From an uncultured Bacteroidales bacterium (GTDB lineage: Bacteria; Bacteroidota; Bacteroidia; Bacteroidales; Paludibacteraceae), in the NCBI GenBank assembly GCA_902784585.1, contig CACZVM010000001.1, forward strand, positions 1 through 64,000: 64,000 bases of DNA. Direction: 5' to 3'. Under the pieces are notes generated by a model. That model did no database searches. It saw only the letters and a program-made list of their open reading frames with translations, and was not told the DNA's origin. The translations under genes and the position numbers were made by a program. Positions 15,361 to 25,509 of the stretch are shown piece by piece. How positions within the stretch are numbered: position 1 is the first letter of the stretch; each line of letters begins with the position of its first letter.

Positions 15361-16203
15361 ATGAAAGAGCCGAATCGAATCTTGTTCATCTCTCAGGAGA
15401 TCTACCCCTTTATGGCCGAAGAGACGCCAATTCGTTTGCTCAACCGTCGCTTGCCGGAGTACTTCCAAGGGCACGGATATGAGACGCGTACCTTTATGCC
15501 AAAGTTCGGCGAAATCAATGAGCGCCGCAATCAGTTGCACGAAGTGATTCGCTTGTCGGGAATGAACCTCATCATCGAGGACACGGACCATCCGTTGCTG
15601 ATCAAGGTGGCTTCCATTCAGCAGGCGCGCATCCAGATCTACTTCATCGACAACGACGATCTGTTCCATCGCCGCAAGGGCGTGGCCGATGAGAACGGCG
15701 TGGAATATGAGGACAACGACCATCGCGTGATCTTCTATGCGCGTGGTGCAGTGGAGACGGTGAAGAAACTGCGCTGGACGCCCAAGATCATTCTGTGTTC
15801 GGGTTGGATGTCAGCCTTGGCACCACTCTACCTGAAGACGGCCTACCACAACGAGCCCTTCTTCACCAATTCGAAGATTGTGCTGATGCTGGATGACCAG
15901 GAGTATAAGCGTCCCTTCTCGACGAAGTTCTCGGACAAACTGCGTATTGACGGCGTGAACAACATAGATGTTCGCAACATTGCCGATTTCCCTGTGGGAT
16001 ATGAGGAACTGATGCGTCTGGCTATCGACTATTCGGACGCCATCGTCTATGCCACCCCGAACGTAAACCAGCGTCTGATGAACTACGCCGAGACCAAAGG
16101 CAAACCTATACTGGCGTATGAGCCGCAGGAGGATCCGATGGAAGCCTGCCGCCGTCAGTTGGAATTTATGGAGAATATAGCTAACGATGAGAAAGCTGAG
16201 TAA
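15361..16203 (+). CDS. glycogen/starch synthase-like protein (GT5 N-terminal domain)
   Basis: The 280-residue protein corresponds to the N-terminal Rossmann domain of GT5 glycogen/starch synthases: ILFISQEIYPFMAEE at the start, FMPKFGEINERRNQLHEVIR, and WTPKIILCSGWMSAL cut by loops. The C-terminal nucleotide-sugar domain is missing, as in the short form common in Bacteroidales, so true glycogen synthase activity is doubtful. The stop overlaps the start of the DUF4270 lipoprotein by 17 bases, a pairing seen in other Bacteroidales. Confidence 0.85.
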   Translation: MKEPNRILFISQEIYPFMAEETPIRLLNRRLPEYFQGHGYETRTFMPKFGEINERRNQLHEVIRLSGMNLIIEDTDHPLLIKVASIQQARIQIYFIDNDDLFHRRKGVADENGVEYEDNDHRVIFYARGAVETVKKLRWTPKIILCSGWMSALAPLYLKTAYHNEPFFTNSKIVLMLDDQEYKRPFSTKFSDKLRIDGVNNIDVRNIADFPVGYEELMRLAIDYSDAIVYATPNVNQRLMNYAETKGKPILAYEPQEDPMEACRRQLEFMENIANDEKAE

Positions 16204-17623
16204 GATAGGATGGATGATGATGGCATGGCTGAGCGTCATGCTGACGGCTTGCAAAGATGATGTGACCAATGCCGGTAGTTCTGTATTGTCGCAGGATGAC
16301 CCGATCGTAGTACTATCGGATACGTTCGAGATCCGTTCCTATGTAGACAGTTGCGCGTGGATCCTCTCGCAAGCCGATTCGGCCTTGTTGGGTGAACTGG
16401 AAACCGACTACGGTACGCTTCATGCCGCTATCCTAACGCAACTGGCGTGTCCGGAAGGTTATTCCTATCCGGAGAACGCCGTGATTGATTCGATTTTCCT
16501 GATGATGGCATATAGCACGTGGGTAGGTGACGGTACGTCTCCTATCGCCGTGAACGCCTATCGCATGGACCGCGGTACATTTGATTATGCCCGTGCCTAT
16601 CACTCAGACATCCGCATAGAGGACTACTGCTCGCGCGAGAAAAGCATCCTGAGCAACCACCGCATCGTGGTAGCCACAGAGAAACGCGACTCAGCCACCG
16701 GCAGCACCGGTGCTATCGTGCCGATGGTGAGGATGCGTCTGAATGATGAGTTCCAGGAGTATTTCGGTGCCATCCGCCAGTTCCCCGACCAGGAGACCTT
16801 CAACCGTCAGTTACCGGGTCTGCTGATTGAAACATCTTTCGGTTCGTCCACGCTGCTGAATGTGACCGATATCGCCATTGGTGTATATTACAGTTTCTCC
16901 TACAACAAAGGCGGCAAAGACACCATTGTCCATGATGTAAAATCCTTCTACGCCAACTCGGAAGTGCGCACGATAAACAGCATCAGCTATCCGGACAGAG
17001 CAGCGTGGATAGAAGCGATGGTAGCAGACTCCAACTCCTATAATTATATTATCGCGCCCGCAGGCGCATATACGCATATGGAGTTCCCGATGGATAAGAT
17101 GGTAGAGCACATGGAGAAAACACTCTTCATCGATTCGATTTGGGATGCCGACTCAGCAAGATATATCTACCGCTACAAGCGTCCCTATGTCAACAAGGCA
17201 CAGTTGCGCGTAGATGTGGAGAACAAATACACCGGTGCGGATGTGGACAAGCAGCGCAACGACTGGTTGCAACCAGCAGACTACATGCTGCTGATCAAAG
17301 AGAGCAGCATGGAACGATTCTTCGCGAAGAAAGAACTGCCGGCTGACTCTTGTGCGCTACTGGGTGTGCTGACGCAAGGCAAAGACTCGGTGGGTAATCC
17401 GCTCTACTACTATAGCTACGACATGTCGGATTTTCTGACCGATCAGTTGCGTCATGAAGAACTGGACGCCGTGCTGCACATGGTATTGGTTCCCGTGACG
17501 GTCACTATTGCAGCGTCAGGAAATACTATTGCCGCAGTGAAGCAGCAGCAGACGGCGTCTGCCACGAAGATTCGGTCTGCCCGAAACGGAATGAATCTGA
17601 AGATTGTCTATAGCGGATTCTGA
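16187..17623 (+). CDS. DUF4270 lipoprotein
   Basis: The 478-residue product has a lipoprotein signal (hydrophobic stretch ending LTAC, Cys about 22) and the DUF4270 pattern: an early NAGSSVL, a DTFEIRSYVDS region, and repeated beta-rich blocks. It is expected on the cell surface or outer membrane and is restricted to Bacteroidetes; its role is unknown. It overlaps the glycogen synthase-like gene and converges on clpX with only 13 bases between the stops. Confidence 0.88.
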   Translation: MRKLSKIGWMMMAWLSVMLTACKDDVTNAGSSVLSQDDPIVVLSDTFEIRSYVDSCAWILSQADSALLGELETDYGTLHAAILTQLACPEGYSYPENAVIDSIFLMMAYSTWVGDGTSPIAVNAYRMDRGTFDYARAYHSDIRIEDYCSREKSILSNHRIVVATEKRDSATGSTGAIVPMVRMRLNDEFQEYFGAIRQFPDQETFNRQLPGLLIETSFGSSTLLNVTDIAIGVYYSFSYNKGGKDTIVHDVKSFYANSEVRTINSISYPDRAAWIEAMVADSNSYNYIIAPAGAYTHMEFPMDKMVEHMEKTLFIDSIWDADSARYIYRYKRPYVNKAQLRVDVENKYTGADVDKQRNDWLQPADYMLLIKESSMERFFAKKELPADSCALLGVLTQGKDSVGNPLYYYSYDMSDFLTDQLRHEELDAVLHMVLVPVTVTIAASGNTIAAVKQQQTASATKIRSARNGMNLKIVYSGF

Positions 17624-17636
17624 TCCCCTACTACTA

Positions 17637-18857
17637 TCACATTGCTTGACGCAGGCGTTGCATATCGGTTCGTCCGATACGCTCCTCTGCATATGCACGC
17701 GTGACGACGAACTCGCCGTTGCGCGGACGATCGTACATGATGTCGATCATCACCGCCTCCATGAGTCCGCGCAAGCCACGTGCGCCGAGATGTGCCTCCA
17801 ATGCGCGATCGACGATATAATCGAGCATGTCATCATCGAAGCGGAGTTGCACATCATCCATAGCGAGCAACTTCTGATATTGCTTGGTGAGCGCATTCTT
17901 CGGTTGGGTCAAGATAGCGCGTAGTGCGTCGCGATCGAGCGGCTGCAGATAGGTGAGAATAGGCAGACGTCCGATGATCTCAGGAATGAGTCCGAACGCC
18001 TTGAGGTCCTGCGGCGCAATATACTGCAGCAGGTTGTTCTTGTCCACGCGCGCGGAGCGCTGCTGGGCATCAAAGCCGACTACCTGTGTGTTCATCCGTT
18101 GCGCAATCTTGCGCTCGATACCCTCGAAAGCACCTCCGCAGATGAAGAGGATATTCTTGGTATCGACGCGGATGAACTCCTGGTCGGGATGTTTGCGTCC
18201 GCCCTGTGGCGGCACATTGACAATAGAGCCCTCGAGCAACTTAAGCAGACCCTGCTGCACGCCCTCACCGCTCACGTCGCGGGTGATGGACATGTTCTCG
18301 CTCTTACGGGCAATCTTGTCAATCTCATCGATGAAGACGATGCCTCGCTGCGCTTTCTGCACGTCGTAGTCGGCATCCTGCAGCAGGCGCACCAATGTCG
18401 TCTCGACATCCTCGCCCACATAGCCGGCTTCGGTCAGCGTAGTGGCATCCACAATGGCAAAAGGCACTTTCAGGAATTGTGCAATCGTGCGTGCGAGCAG
18501 CGTCTTGCCCGTACCGGTGGAACCGACGAGCAGAATATTGCTCTTCTCAATCTCCACGCCGTCGTCGTCGCGCTCTTGTATCACTCGCTTGTAGTGGTTG
18601 TAAACGGAGACAGCCAGAAAACGCTTGGCGTCGTCCTGGCCGACAACATACTGGTCAAGAAAAGCCTTTATCTCACGGGGAGCAGGCAGAGAGTCCATGC
18701 TCAAGCCTTCCACCTCCTTCTTCGCCTTCGGCATCTTAAGGACCATGTTATAGCCCATTTCGATACACTCGGTACAGATCAGAGATCCGTCCTGACCGGA
18801 GAACATGTCGGGCATCGGCCGGCCGCAGAAACTGCACACTGGTTGCTTTTTAGCCAT
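17637..18857 (-). CDS. clpX: ATP-dependent Clp protease ATP-binding subunit ClpX
   Basis: The unfoldase of the ClpXP protease. The 406-residue protein has an N-terminal Cys4 zinc domain ([11 protein letters not shown] ... CTECIEMG), Walker [13 protein letters not shown], Walker [12 protein letters not shown], sensor regions and the [12 protein letters not shown]-terminal helix. The ATG at 18857 overlaps the clpP stop (ATGGCTAA), giving tight coupling, and is preferred to the ATG seven codons upstream, which lies inside clpP. Confidence 0.97.
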   Translation of the reverse strand: MAKKQPVCSFCGRPMPDMFSGQDGSLICTECIEMGYNMVLKMPKAKKEVEGLSMDSLPAPREIKAFLDQYVVGQDDAKRFLAVSVYNHYKRVIQERDDDGVEIEKSNILLVGSTGTGKTLLARTIAQFLKVPFAIVDATTLTEAGYVGEDVETTLVRLLQDADYDVQKAQRGIVFIDEIDKIARKSENMSITRDVSGEGVQQGLLKLLEGSIVNVPPQGGRKHPDQEFIRVDTKNILFICGGAFEGIERKIAQRMNTQVVGFDAQQRSARVDKNNLLQYIAPQDLKAFGLIPEIIGRLPILTYLQPLDRDALRAILTQPKNALTKQYQKLLAMDDVQLRFDDDMLDYIVDRALEAHLGARGLRGLMEAVMIDIMYDRPRNGEFVVTRAYAEERIGRTDMQRLRQAM

Positions 18858-19542
18858 TGTTCTTCTTGGTATAAACACGATCGATCATGCCATAGTCGAG
18901 CGCCTCTTGGGCAGTCATCCAGTGGTCACGATCGGCGTCTTGACGAATCAGGTCAACCGTCTTGCCTGTATGAGCAGACAGGATGGTATAGAGTTCGTCC
19001 TTCAGTTTGATGATTTCCTTAGCTGTGATCTCAATATCGCTAGCCTGACCCTGTACGCCTCCCAGAGGCTGATGGATCATAACGCGGCTGTGAGGTAATG
19101 CTGCACGCATACCTTTCTCACCTGCGACGAGCAAGATAGCACCCATAGAGGCAGCAAGACCGGTACAGATAGTAGCGACCTTGGCCGTCACGAACTGCAT
19201 GGTATCGTAGATACCCAAACCGGCATATACCGATCCGCCCGGGGTGTTGAGATAGAGATGGATGTCGCGTTCGGAGTCCGTCGAGTCGAGATAGAGGAGC
19301 TGGGCCTGGATGACATTAGCCGTATAGTCGTTGACCTCGGTGCCGAGGAAGATCACACGGTCCATCATCAATCGGCTGAACACATCCATCTGCGTCACAT
19401 TGAGCTGACGCTCCTCGAGGATAGTAGGCGATATATAGCCGTAGGAAGCACGGAACTGATCCGCGCTCTGCGACAAGACCTTCTCCACATGCATGGAGTT
19501 GAGGCCTTGCGCAGCGGCGTATTTCAAGAAATCATTTTTCAT
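18850..19542 (-). CDS. clpP: ATP-dependent Clp protease proteolytic subunit
   Basis: The serine peptidase of ClpXP. The 230-residue protein carries Ser132 in GLAASMGA, His157 in VMIHQPLGG and a later Asp (about 206) of the triad, plus the oligomer handle helix. It overlaps clpX by eight bases. The usual upstream partner in Bacteroidetes, trigger factor, is replaced here by secDF 39 bases upstream, with an AGCTTTCAGC-type repeat between. Confidence 0.97.
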   Translation of the reverse strand: MKNDFLKYAAAQGLNSMHVEKVLSQSADQFRASYGYISPTILEERQLNVTQMDVFSRLMMDRVIFLGTEVNDYTANVIQAQLLYLDSTDSERDIHLYLNTPGGSVYAGLGIYDTMQFVTAKVATICTGLAASMGAILLVAGEKGMRAALPHSRVMIHQPLGGVQGQASDIEITAKEIIKLKDELYTILSAHTGKTVDLIRQDADRDHWMTAQEALDYGMIDRVYTKKNNG

Positions 19543-19578
19543 AATTTTGAGCTTTCAGCTATCAGCATTCAGCAATCA
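19543..19578. repeat. CAGCTATCAGC-type short repeat
   Basis: Degenerate copies of TTCAGC/ATCAGC lie between secDF and clpP. A related sequence follows pckA near 26553-26580, and another is read in frame inside prmC. Confidence 0.6.
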
Positions 19579-19580
19579 GA

Positions 19581-22500
19581 TTATTTCTTCAAAGCGGCTT
19601 TCTTCTCTGCGCGTTTCGCCTGTGCCAACTGGATGTCGTAAGCGATCGGCGAAGCGATGAACACAGACGAATAGGTACCTACAATCACACCAACCAAGAG
19701 TGCGAATACGAAGCCCTGGATGGTCTCGCCACCGAAGATAAAGATAGCGAGGAGGACAACGAATGTACTCATAGAGGTCGAGAAGGTACGGCTGAGCGTG
19801 TTGTTCAATGCGTCGTTGATGTTCACGCTCTTCTCACGCTTCGGATAGAGCGAGTTGTACTCACGTACACGGTCAAAGATGACCACGGTATCGTTGATTG
19901 AGTAACCGATAACGGTCAGGATTGCTGCAATAAATGCCTGGTCGATCTCCATGGAGAAAGGCATGACCTTCCAGAGGATAGCGTACAGACCGAGCACGAT
20001 AACGGTATCGTGTGCCAAAGCAGCGATGGCGCCTACCGAGTAAGCGAAGTTGCGGAAGCGGATCAGGATATAGAGGAAGATGACGATCAGCGCAGCAAAG
20101 ATAGCCCAAACGGCACTGGTCTTGATATCATCGGCGATAGCCGGACCCACCTTCTGGCTCGACATGATGCCGACTACGGCATGGGCGTCGTCAGAAGTAC
20201 GGAAGTCCTCGAAGGTGACACTGTCGCTCAGGAAGGGTTTGCAACCCTCGTAGAGTAATGCCTCGATCTGCTCGTCAGCCTCTGCGGTCTCCTCGTGGAT
20301 ACGATAGTTGGTAGAGATACGCACTTGGTTGGCATCATTACCGAAGGTGATGACGTTCAGACCAAAGGTCTCGCCGTCCTCCAGCGTAGCCATGAAGACA
20401 TTCTCCAAGTTGTCACGCACTTCCTGCGTATTGATGTTATTGTCGAAACGAACGACATAGTTGCGTCCACCCGAGAAGTCGATACCCAGGTTGAGGCGAC
20501 CGAACAAGTGCGGCTCCAGACCCAGGATAGCGAAGATCACTACAGCGCCGGACAGGCAGTATGCCCATTTGCGTGCAGCTACGAAATCGAAGTGAACGTT
20601 CTGCAGGAAGTTCTTCATCAGACTGGTGGTGAAGCTGAGTTCCTTTGCATCCTCACGCTTAGCATAATCCTCGAGCAAGAGACGGGTGATAAATACAGCC
20701 GTCAGGAACGAAGAGATGATACCGATCATGTAGGTAACAGCGAAGCCCTTGATAGGACCGGTACCGAAGATAGCCAAGATAGCACCGGTGAGGAACGAAG
20801 TGACGTTCGCATCGACGATGGCGCTGATGGCACCCTTGAAACCGTCCTCGATAGCCTTACGCATACCCTTACCGGCACGCAGCTCCTCGCGTATACGCTC
20901 ATAGATAAGCACGTTGGCATCAACGGCACAACCCATCGTCAGCACGATACCTGCTATACCCGGCAGGGTCAGTACAGCACCGAACGAAGCGAGGATACCT
21001 ACCAACAGGAAGACGTTGCAAACGAGTGCAGCATCGGCGATGAGGCCAGGGATCCAACCATAATAGAAGATCATGTAGATAAGGATGAGGATGAAGCCCA
21101 GCACGAAGGACCAGAGACCGGACTGAATGGCCTCACGACCCAGCGACGGACCAACCACGCTCTCCTCGATGATACGAGCAGGCGCCGGCATCTTACCGGA
21201 CTTGAGGGTGTTAGCAAGGTCCTTAGCCTCTTCTACCGTGAAGTTACCGGTGATCTGACTGTTACCGCCAGCAATCTCATTTTGTACGGTCGGGAAGGAA
21301 TATACATAGCCGTCCAGAACGATAGCAACAGACTTGCCGATGTTATCCTTGGTCAGACGCTGCCAGGTTTTAGCACCCTCGGCGTTCATTGACATCGACA
21401 CATTGGCATAAGCGCTGATCTGCGAGAAGTCGGCACGTGCATCGGTGATGACATCACCCTCGAGCGAAGCGCGACCGTCGCGTTGGGCCTTGAGAGCCAC
21501 GAGATTGAAATAAGAACCAGCCTCGTCGATGGCCTTCACCGTCCAATAGAAACGTGCGTCACGCGGGAGGACAGCCTTGGCGATCGGCGAATTGAGCATC
21601 GCGTTGACCTTAGCCGTGTCCACATAGTGAACAGTACCTACCACCGGGCCACGATAAGCCTGACCTGCCTGGTTGACAGAGGGGTTGAGGATAGCGAAGA
21701 ACGGGTTGTTCTTCTTGTACTCTGCGATCTGCGCAGCCTGATCCACCTCAGCGGCTACAGAGTCAGCACCGAGGTTGTCAACGAGGTCAGCCAGCTCGGC
21801 GTTCTCGGCCTTGGGAGCCTCTTCTGCCTTGGGTGCCTCTTCCTCAGCCTTTACCTCTTCGGCCTCGGCCTCAGCCTCAGCGCCGGCAGCGTACTCGCGG
21901 TTGATCTGCGCCAGCATAGGCAGGAGCTCAGCAGCCTCGTAGGTCTCCCAGAACTCTAGGTTAGCGGAACCCTGGAGGAGCTTACGAACACGCTCCGGCT
22001 CCTTGATACCCGGGAGCTCAATGAGGATACGGCCGGGCTGAGCCAGCTTCTGGATGTTTGGCTGAACAACACCGAAACGGTCGATACGCGTGCGGAGCAC
22101 GTTGAAGGAGTTCTGGATAGCACCGTCCACCTCTTCGCGGATCACCTTCTCCACCTCTTCGTTGGTAGAGTTGAGCGTCACCTTGTCCTTCAGTTCGAAG
22201 GTAGAGAAGACCGATGCGAGCTGTGCCTGCGGATCAACCTCTTTGTAGGCCTCGATGAAGAGCGTGACGAAATCAGCGCCACTCTTCTTCTGATTTTCCT
22301 TGGCCAGTGCCAGCGCTTGTTTGTAGTTAGGAGTCTCGTTATGACCGCTGAGTGCATCGAGGATGTCGGGCACCGACACTTCCATGGTCACGTTCATACC
22401 GCCCTTGAGGTCGAGACCAAGGTTGATCTCTTTCTCACGGCACTCCTTGAGTGTGTAACCAAACCACACCTTCTGGGTGGCAATAGAGTCCAAATACTGG

Positions 22501-22640
22501 TACTCTTTGACCGCATCACCTGCGGCGTACTCCTTAGCTTTCTTGTCGTAGTGGCTGGTGACCAACGAGAACGACAGATAGAAGGCGCAGATGAGCGCCA
22601 AACATGCAGCTAAGAAGCGGATTAGTGCTTTGTTTTGCAT
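19581..22640 (-). CDS. secDF: fused protein translocase subunit SecDF
   Basis: The 1019-residue fusion carries SecD and then SecF, the proton-driven part of the Sec translocon. SecD motifs include GLDLKGGMNVTMEV at about 74-87 and the TM block VLTMGCAVDANVLIYERIREEL; SecF motifs include GIDFSGGRNYVV and YSINDTVVIFDRVRE. Twelve membrane helices are expected. An Ala/Glu/Lys-rich low-complexity insert (about residues 250-290) interrupts the first periplasmic domain. The leader is about 110 nt. It is the first gene of secDF-clpP-clpX. Confidence 0.97.
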   Translation of the reverse strand: MQNKALIRFLAACLALICAFYLSFSLVTSHYDKKAKEYAAGDAVKEYQYLDSIATQKVWFGYTLKECREKEINLGLDLKGGMNVTMEVSVPDILDALSGHNETPNYKQALALAKENQKKSGADFVTLFIEAYKEVDPQAQLASVFSTFELKDKVTLNSTNEEVEKVIREEVDGAIQNSFNVLRTRIDRFGVVQPNIQKLAQPGRILIELPGIKEPERVRKLLQGSANLEFWETYEAAELLPMLAQINREYAAGAEAEAEAEEVKAEEEAPKAEEAPKAENAELADLVDNLGADSVAAEVDQAAQIAEYKKNNPFFAILNPSVNQAGQAYRGPVVGTVHYVDTAKVNAMLNSPIAKAVLPRDARFYWTVKAIDEAGSYFNLVALKAQRDGRASLEGDVITDARADFSQISAYANVSMSMNAEGAKTWQRLTKDNIGKSVAIVLDGYVYSFPTVQNEIAGGNSQITGNFTVEEAKDLANTLKSGKMPAPARIIEESVVGPSLGREAIQSGLWSFVLGFILILIYMIFYYGWIPGLIADAALVCNVFLLVGILASFGAVLTLPGIAGIVLTMGCAVDANVLIYERIREELRAGKGMRKAIEDGFKGAISAIVDANVTSFLTGAILAIFGTGPIKGFAVTYMIGIISSFLTAVFITRLLLEDYAKREDAKELSFTTSLMKNFLQNVHFDFVAARKWAYCLSGAVVIFAILGLEPHLFGRLNLGIDFSGGRNYVVRFDNNINTQEVRDNLENVFMATLEDGETFGLNVITFGNDANQVRISTNYRIHEETAEADEQIEALLYEGCKPFLSDSVTFEDFRTSDDAHAVVGIMSSQKVGPAIADDIKTSAVWAIFAALIVIFLYILIRFRNFAYSVGAIAALAHDTVIVLGLYAILWKVMPFSMEIDQAFIAAILTVIGYSINDTVVIFDRVREYNSLYPKREKSVNINDALNNTLSRTFSTSMSTFVVLLAIFIFGGETIQGFVFALLVGVIVGTYSSVFIASPIAYDIQLAQAKRAEKKAALKK

Positions 22641-22754
22641 AATAAATTTGTTATTTGTTTGATTTGTTTTTATTTCCTACTCCATTCCAGCTTGCGCGCC
22701 ATAATATACGCACATGATGTATGTGCTACCCGCGCACGCAACAGAAAAAGCGTG

Positions 22755-22786
22755 CAAAGGTACTGCTTTTTTTTGAATTGTGCAAG
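22755..22786 (-). promoter_or_regulatory. promoter of secDF operon
   Basis: Minus strand CTTG, 20 nt, TACCTTTG, with the A8-GCAG spacer seen at the tRNA promoters; about 115 bases before the secDF ATG. Confidence 0.8.
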
Positions 22787-22873
22787 AAAAAACGGTAAAA
22801 TTTTGCGCATTTGGGCAAAATAGCCGGTTGAACAGAAGAGAAACATGACAGGAAGTGAACAAGGTCGTCAGAT

Positions 22874-22932
22874 TAATCACCTACTAATAACCTACTAATC
22901 ACCTACTAATAACCTACTAATCACCTACTAAT
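22874..22932. repeat. 22-base tandem repeat (AATCACCTACTAATAACCTACT)
   Basis: About two and a half copies of a 22-base unit lie in the 627-base spacer 22641-23267 that separates secDF from the B-repeat protein. The unit is two near-copies of an 11-mer. Confidence 0.85.
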
Positions 22933-22962
22933 GTCGTAGTACATACAGGGAGACCACAGGGG

Positions 22963-23068
22963 GATGAAGAATGAAAAATGAAAGGAGGAGAATGAAAGAT
23001 GAAGAATGAAGAATGAAGAATGAAGAATGAAAGATGAAGAATGAAGAATGAAAGATGAAGAATGAAAA
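22963..23068. repeat. GAAGAAT/GAAAGAT purine-rich array
   Basis: A one-strand purine-rich array of ATGAAGA and ATGAAAG heptamers covers about 105 bases. The rest of the spacer holds small hairpins and the terminators at 23136-23199; no gene is supported. Confidence 0.85.
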
Positions 23069-23135
23069 GGCGAGGCATTCAAGAATAGACAGATTGCCGA
23101 ATATAATTCGGAACAATAAACATAGCCTTTCGAGC

Positions 23136-23152
23136 GGCGTTTTTAAAACGCC
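23136..23152. terminator. small GC/T hairpin
   Basis: GGCGTTT-TTA-AAACGCC is a perfect 7-bp hairpin with T and A runs in the loop region. It may be a second terminator or simply part of the repeat spacer. Confidence 0.45.
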
Positions 23153-23167
23153 TGAAATGAGAAGAAA

Positions 23168-23199
23168 GAAAAAACCGCCATGCAGGAGCACAGCGGTTT
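23168..23199 (-). terminator. terminator of the B-repeat gene
   Basis: On the minus strand AAACCGC ... GCGGTTT is followed by a run of T. It lies about 70 bases after the stop at 23268. Confidence 0.8.
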
Positions 23200-23267
23200 A
23201 TCTGAGCGGGCAATCAGATTGCCCTACTAATGGACAGAGAAATTACTTCTTAGCCACAAGGGCACGC

Positions 23268-25418
23268 CTACTGCACTTCTTGGCCGGTAAGGGTGTAGGT
23301 CTTGTCGCCACGAAGGATTAAGATTTGACCATTATGGAGGAGTTTACGCGGGGCGGTGGATGCGTCCACATTGTCGATTGCAGTCGGAACCTGGCTAACC
23401 GTTGTGAACTCGCCTTCATACGATGCCACCACTTCTTCCTCGGCATCTTTTGTGATAACACTATACGTATAGTTGGTACCACCTTCGAGGCCCGTGACCG
23501 TAAACTGCATACCATTCGCCGTCATAAGAGCAGCCGGGGCATGCGAATGTTTCTCGCGCAAAGGAGCAGCGAACGCGATGCCGGTTAACTGACCATTTGC
23601 ATTGAATATAAGTGTGCAGACAAGTACGCCTTCCTTGTAAATCTCGATAGTATACGATGCTGCGTTTTCCTCAACCGGCCAAGTGAACGTAACGGTGTTC
23701 ACAGTAGGTTCAACAATAACGGTGTCCTCGGGAACAGTTACCGTGCCTGCCTCCATCGTCTGGATATAATAGAAGTCACGCCAGCCAGTGGCTGCACGGT
23801 ACATACTTTCAGACTCAGCCAACACGTGCAACGTACAATCGAACTTATCTATTCCGTCAAACGTATTACTATAAGCCACGCAGGGGCGCTCGCGGAAGTT
23901 GTAGATATGTGTGAGTCCAACGCAGTTGTAGAACGCCTGCTCGTAAATAGTACGCAAGGTGGTAGGCAGACTGATTTCTTGCAGAGTAGCATAATTGGCA
24001 AAGGCACTATTACCGATGGTAGTTACACCTTCTGCCACCACCAGTTTCTGCACTTGAGTCGGGGCTTCCGCACCAAAGGTGAAGTTGCTATTCAGCGTAC
24101 CGTTACCGCTGATAGTCAGCAGGTAACTTGTCGGGTCATACTGCCAGTTCAAAGCCATATTGTCGCCACATGTACCCGTTCGATCGATAGCGAAGACAGC
24201 GGTAAACGTGGTGTCTTGTGTGATGAAGAAGCGACGCGGGTTCTCGGTGTTGCCATCCGTCCAGCGCACGAAATGATAGCCGTAATTAGGAGTAGCCGTG
24301 ACATGCACTGAATCCAGATAATCTGCCCACCTCTTATCGGCTGTGACCGTTCCTTGCTCCGGATCGGTGCTCGAGCATATCACACGGTAGGTGTTCAGCC
24401 AGAAAATGGCTGTACAGATTCTATTTTCTCCGATTGCAATCGTTACCGGGTTGGTACTTGTCGTATCTTGCCATCCATAATAATTGTAGACGCCTAACTC
24501 CCAATAGCCGAAATGATAGCCATAATTAGGTGTTGCTTCTATCGTTACAGAGTCACCGTAATATACGAGCGTATCGCCCTTTGTGCTACCATAAGAAAGA
24601 TAATTCGGCATGGTGCGAACCTCGTATTGATTCTTTGCAAAAGTAGCGGAGATAACAGTATCATGCGTTATGTGTATTATACGGTATGTTTGCTCCAAGT
24701 TACCATCCGACCATGTTACAAAATGGTGGCCGTTATAGGGCTCAGCAAATATTTCATAGTACTCATATGCTTTGGGCATATCGGGGAATGAATCTGCGAA
24801 CGAGCGATAATATACATAACCCATTGTGCTGTCGCAATACAAGTACGGCACCGGATTCTTCTCAAACAGGGCCGTAAAAGTGGTATCTTGCGTGAGCGTG
24901 ATTGAACGCGGATTGTCGGTTACGCTATCCAACCACTGCGTAAAGTGGTAACCATGATTTGGGACAGCGGTGATGGATAGGGTAGTTCCTATATCATGTG
25001 TTCCTGTGCCGCGAATATATCCCTGTGAATGATTACTTCCGTCCGTTATGGTTGCGATACTTTGCGGATCGCAGAGTGCAAAGTAAGCGTCAGCGAGGTC
25101 AATGCTAATAACACCATCCTCTACGCCATCAGCGATGTCAGCATTGTGGAATGTAGTTTGAGCAAAGCCAATTACTTCGTTGCTCCATCCAAGCATCTTA
25201 TCAACAAACCTGAACTCGTCTGTGTTCCATGCCTGAAGAGTTGCTACTCCGTTTACTACTTCTACTGCATTGTAAACCGTCCAACTGCAAACCTCGAAAC
25301 CACCTATGACAGCCAGAATAGCCTCACCACAAACAGGAGCATTTGCTACAGTAATCGTGTAGTCAAACTCTTGCTCATCATATTCTTCAGGCTTCTCGCA
25401 GTTATCCCATGAATACAA
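23268..25418 (-). CDS. secreted B-repeat/LRR protein, 3' part of a frameshifted gene
   Basis: This frame stays open up to about 25581 but has no usable start before the TTG at 25418. Its upstream codons (KVYVDSLDEWVAFNGGANLV) continue the domain that ends abruptly in the next entry, so both belong to one gene split by a one-base shift. The 716 residues contain four or five InlB/Listeria-Bacteroides-type repeats (TATPNYGYHFVRWTDGN, TQDTTFTAVF), a BspA-type leucine-rich segment (LVVAEGVTTIGNSAFANY), a fibronectin III-like domain and the C-terminal tail ILRGDKTYTLTGQEVQ, which resembles a Bacteroidales cell-surface sorting tail. It is probably surface-exposed. Confidence 0.75.
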   Translation of the reverse strand: MYSWDNCEKPEEYDEQEFDYTITVANAPVCGEAILAVIGGFEVCSWTVYNAVEVVNGVATLQAWNTDEFRFVDKMLGWSNEVIGFAQTTFHNADIADGVEDGVISIDLADAYFALCDPQSIATITDGSNHSQGYIRGTGTHDIGTTLSITAVPNHGYHFTQWLDSVTDNPRSITLTQDTTFTALFEKNPVPYLYCDSTMGYVYYRSFADSFPDMPKAYEYYEIFAEPYNGHHFVTWSDGNLEQTYRIIHITHDTVISATFAKNQYEVRTMPNYLSYGSTKGDTLVYYGDSVTIEATPNYGYHFGYWELGVYNYYGWQDTTSTNPVTIAIGENRICTAIFWLNTYRVICSSTDPEQGTVTADKRWADYLDSVHVTATPNYGYHFVRWTDGNTENPRRFFITQDTTFTAVFAIDRTGTCGDNMALNWQYDPTSYLLTISGNGTLNSNFTFGAEAPTQVQKLVVAEGVTTIGNSAFANYATLQEISLPTTLRTIYEQAFYNCVGLTHIYNFRERPCVAYSNTFDGIDKFDCTLHVLAESESMYRAATGWRDFYYIQTMEAGTVTVPEDTVIVEPTVNTVTFTWPVEENAASYTIEIYKEGVLVCTLIFNANGQLTGIAFAAPLREKHSHAPAALMTANGMQFTVTGLEGGTNYTYSVITKDAEEEVVASYEGEFTTVSQVPTAIDNVDASTAPRKLLHNGQILILRGDKTYTLTGQEVQ

Positions 25419-25509
25419 CTCCGGATCGCCAAGGTCGTACTCGATATTGGTTACTTCACCAAGTACGAGGTTTGCACCACCGTTGAAAGCAACCCATTCG
25501 TCAAGTGAG

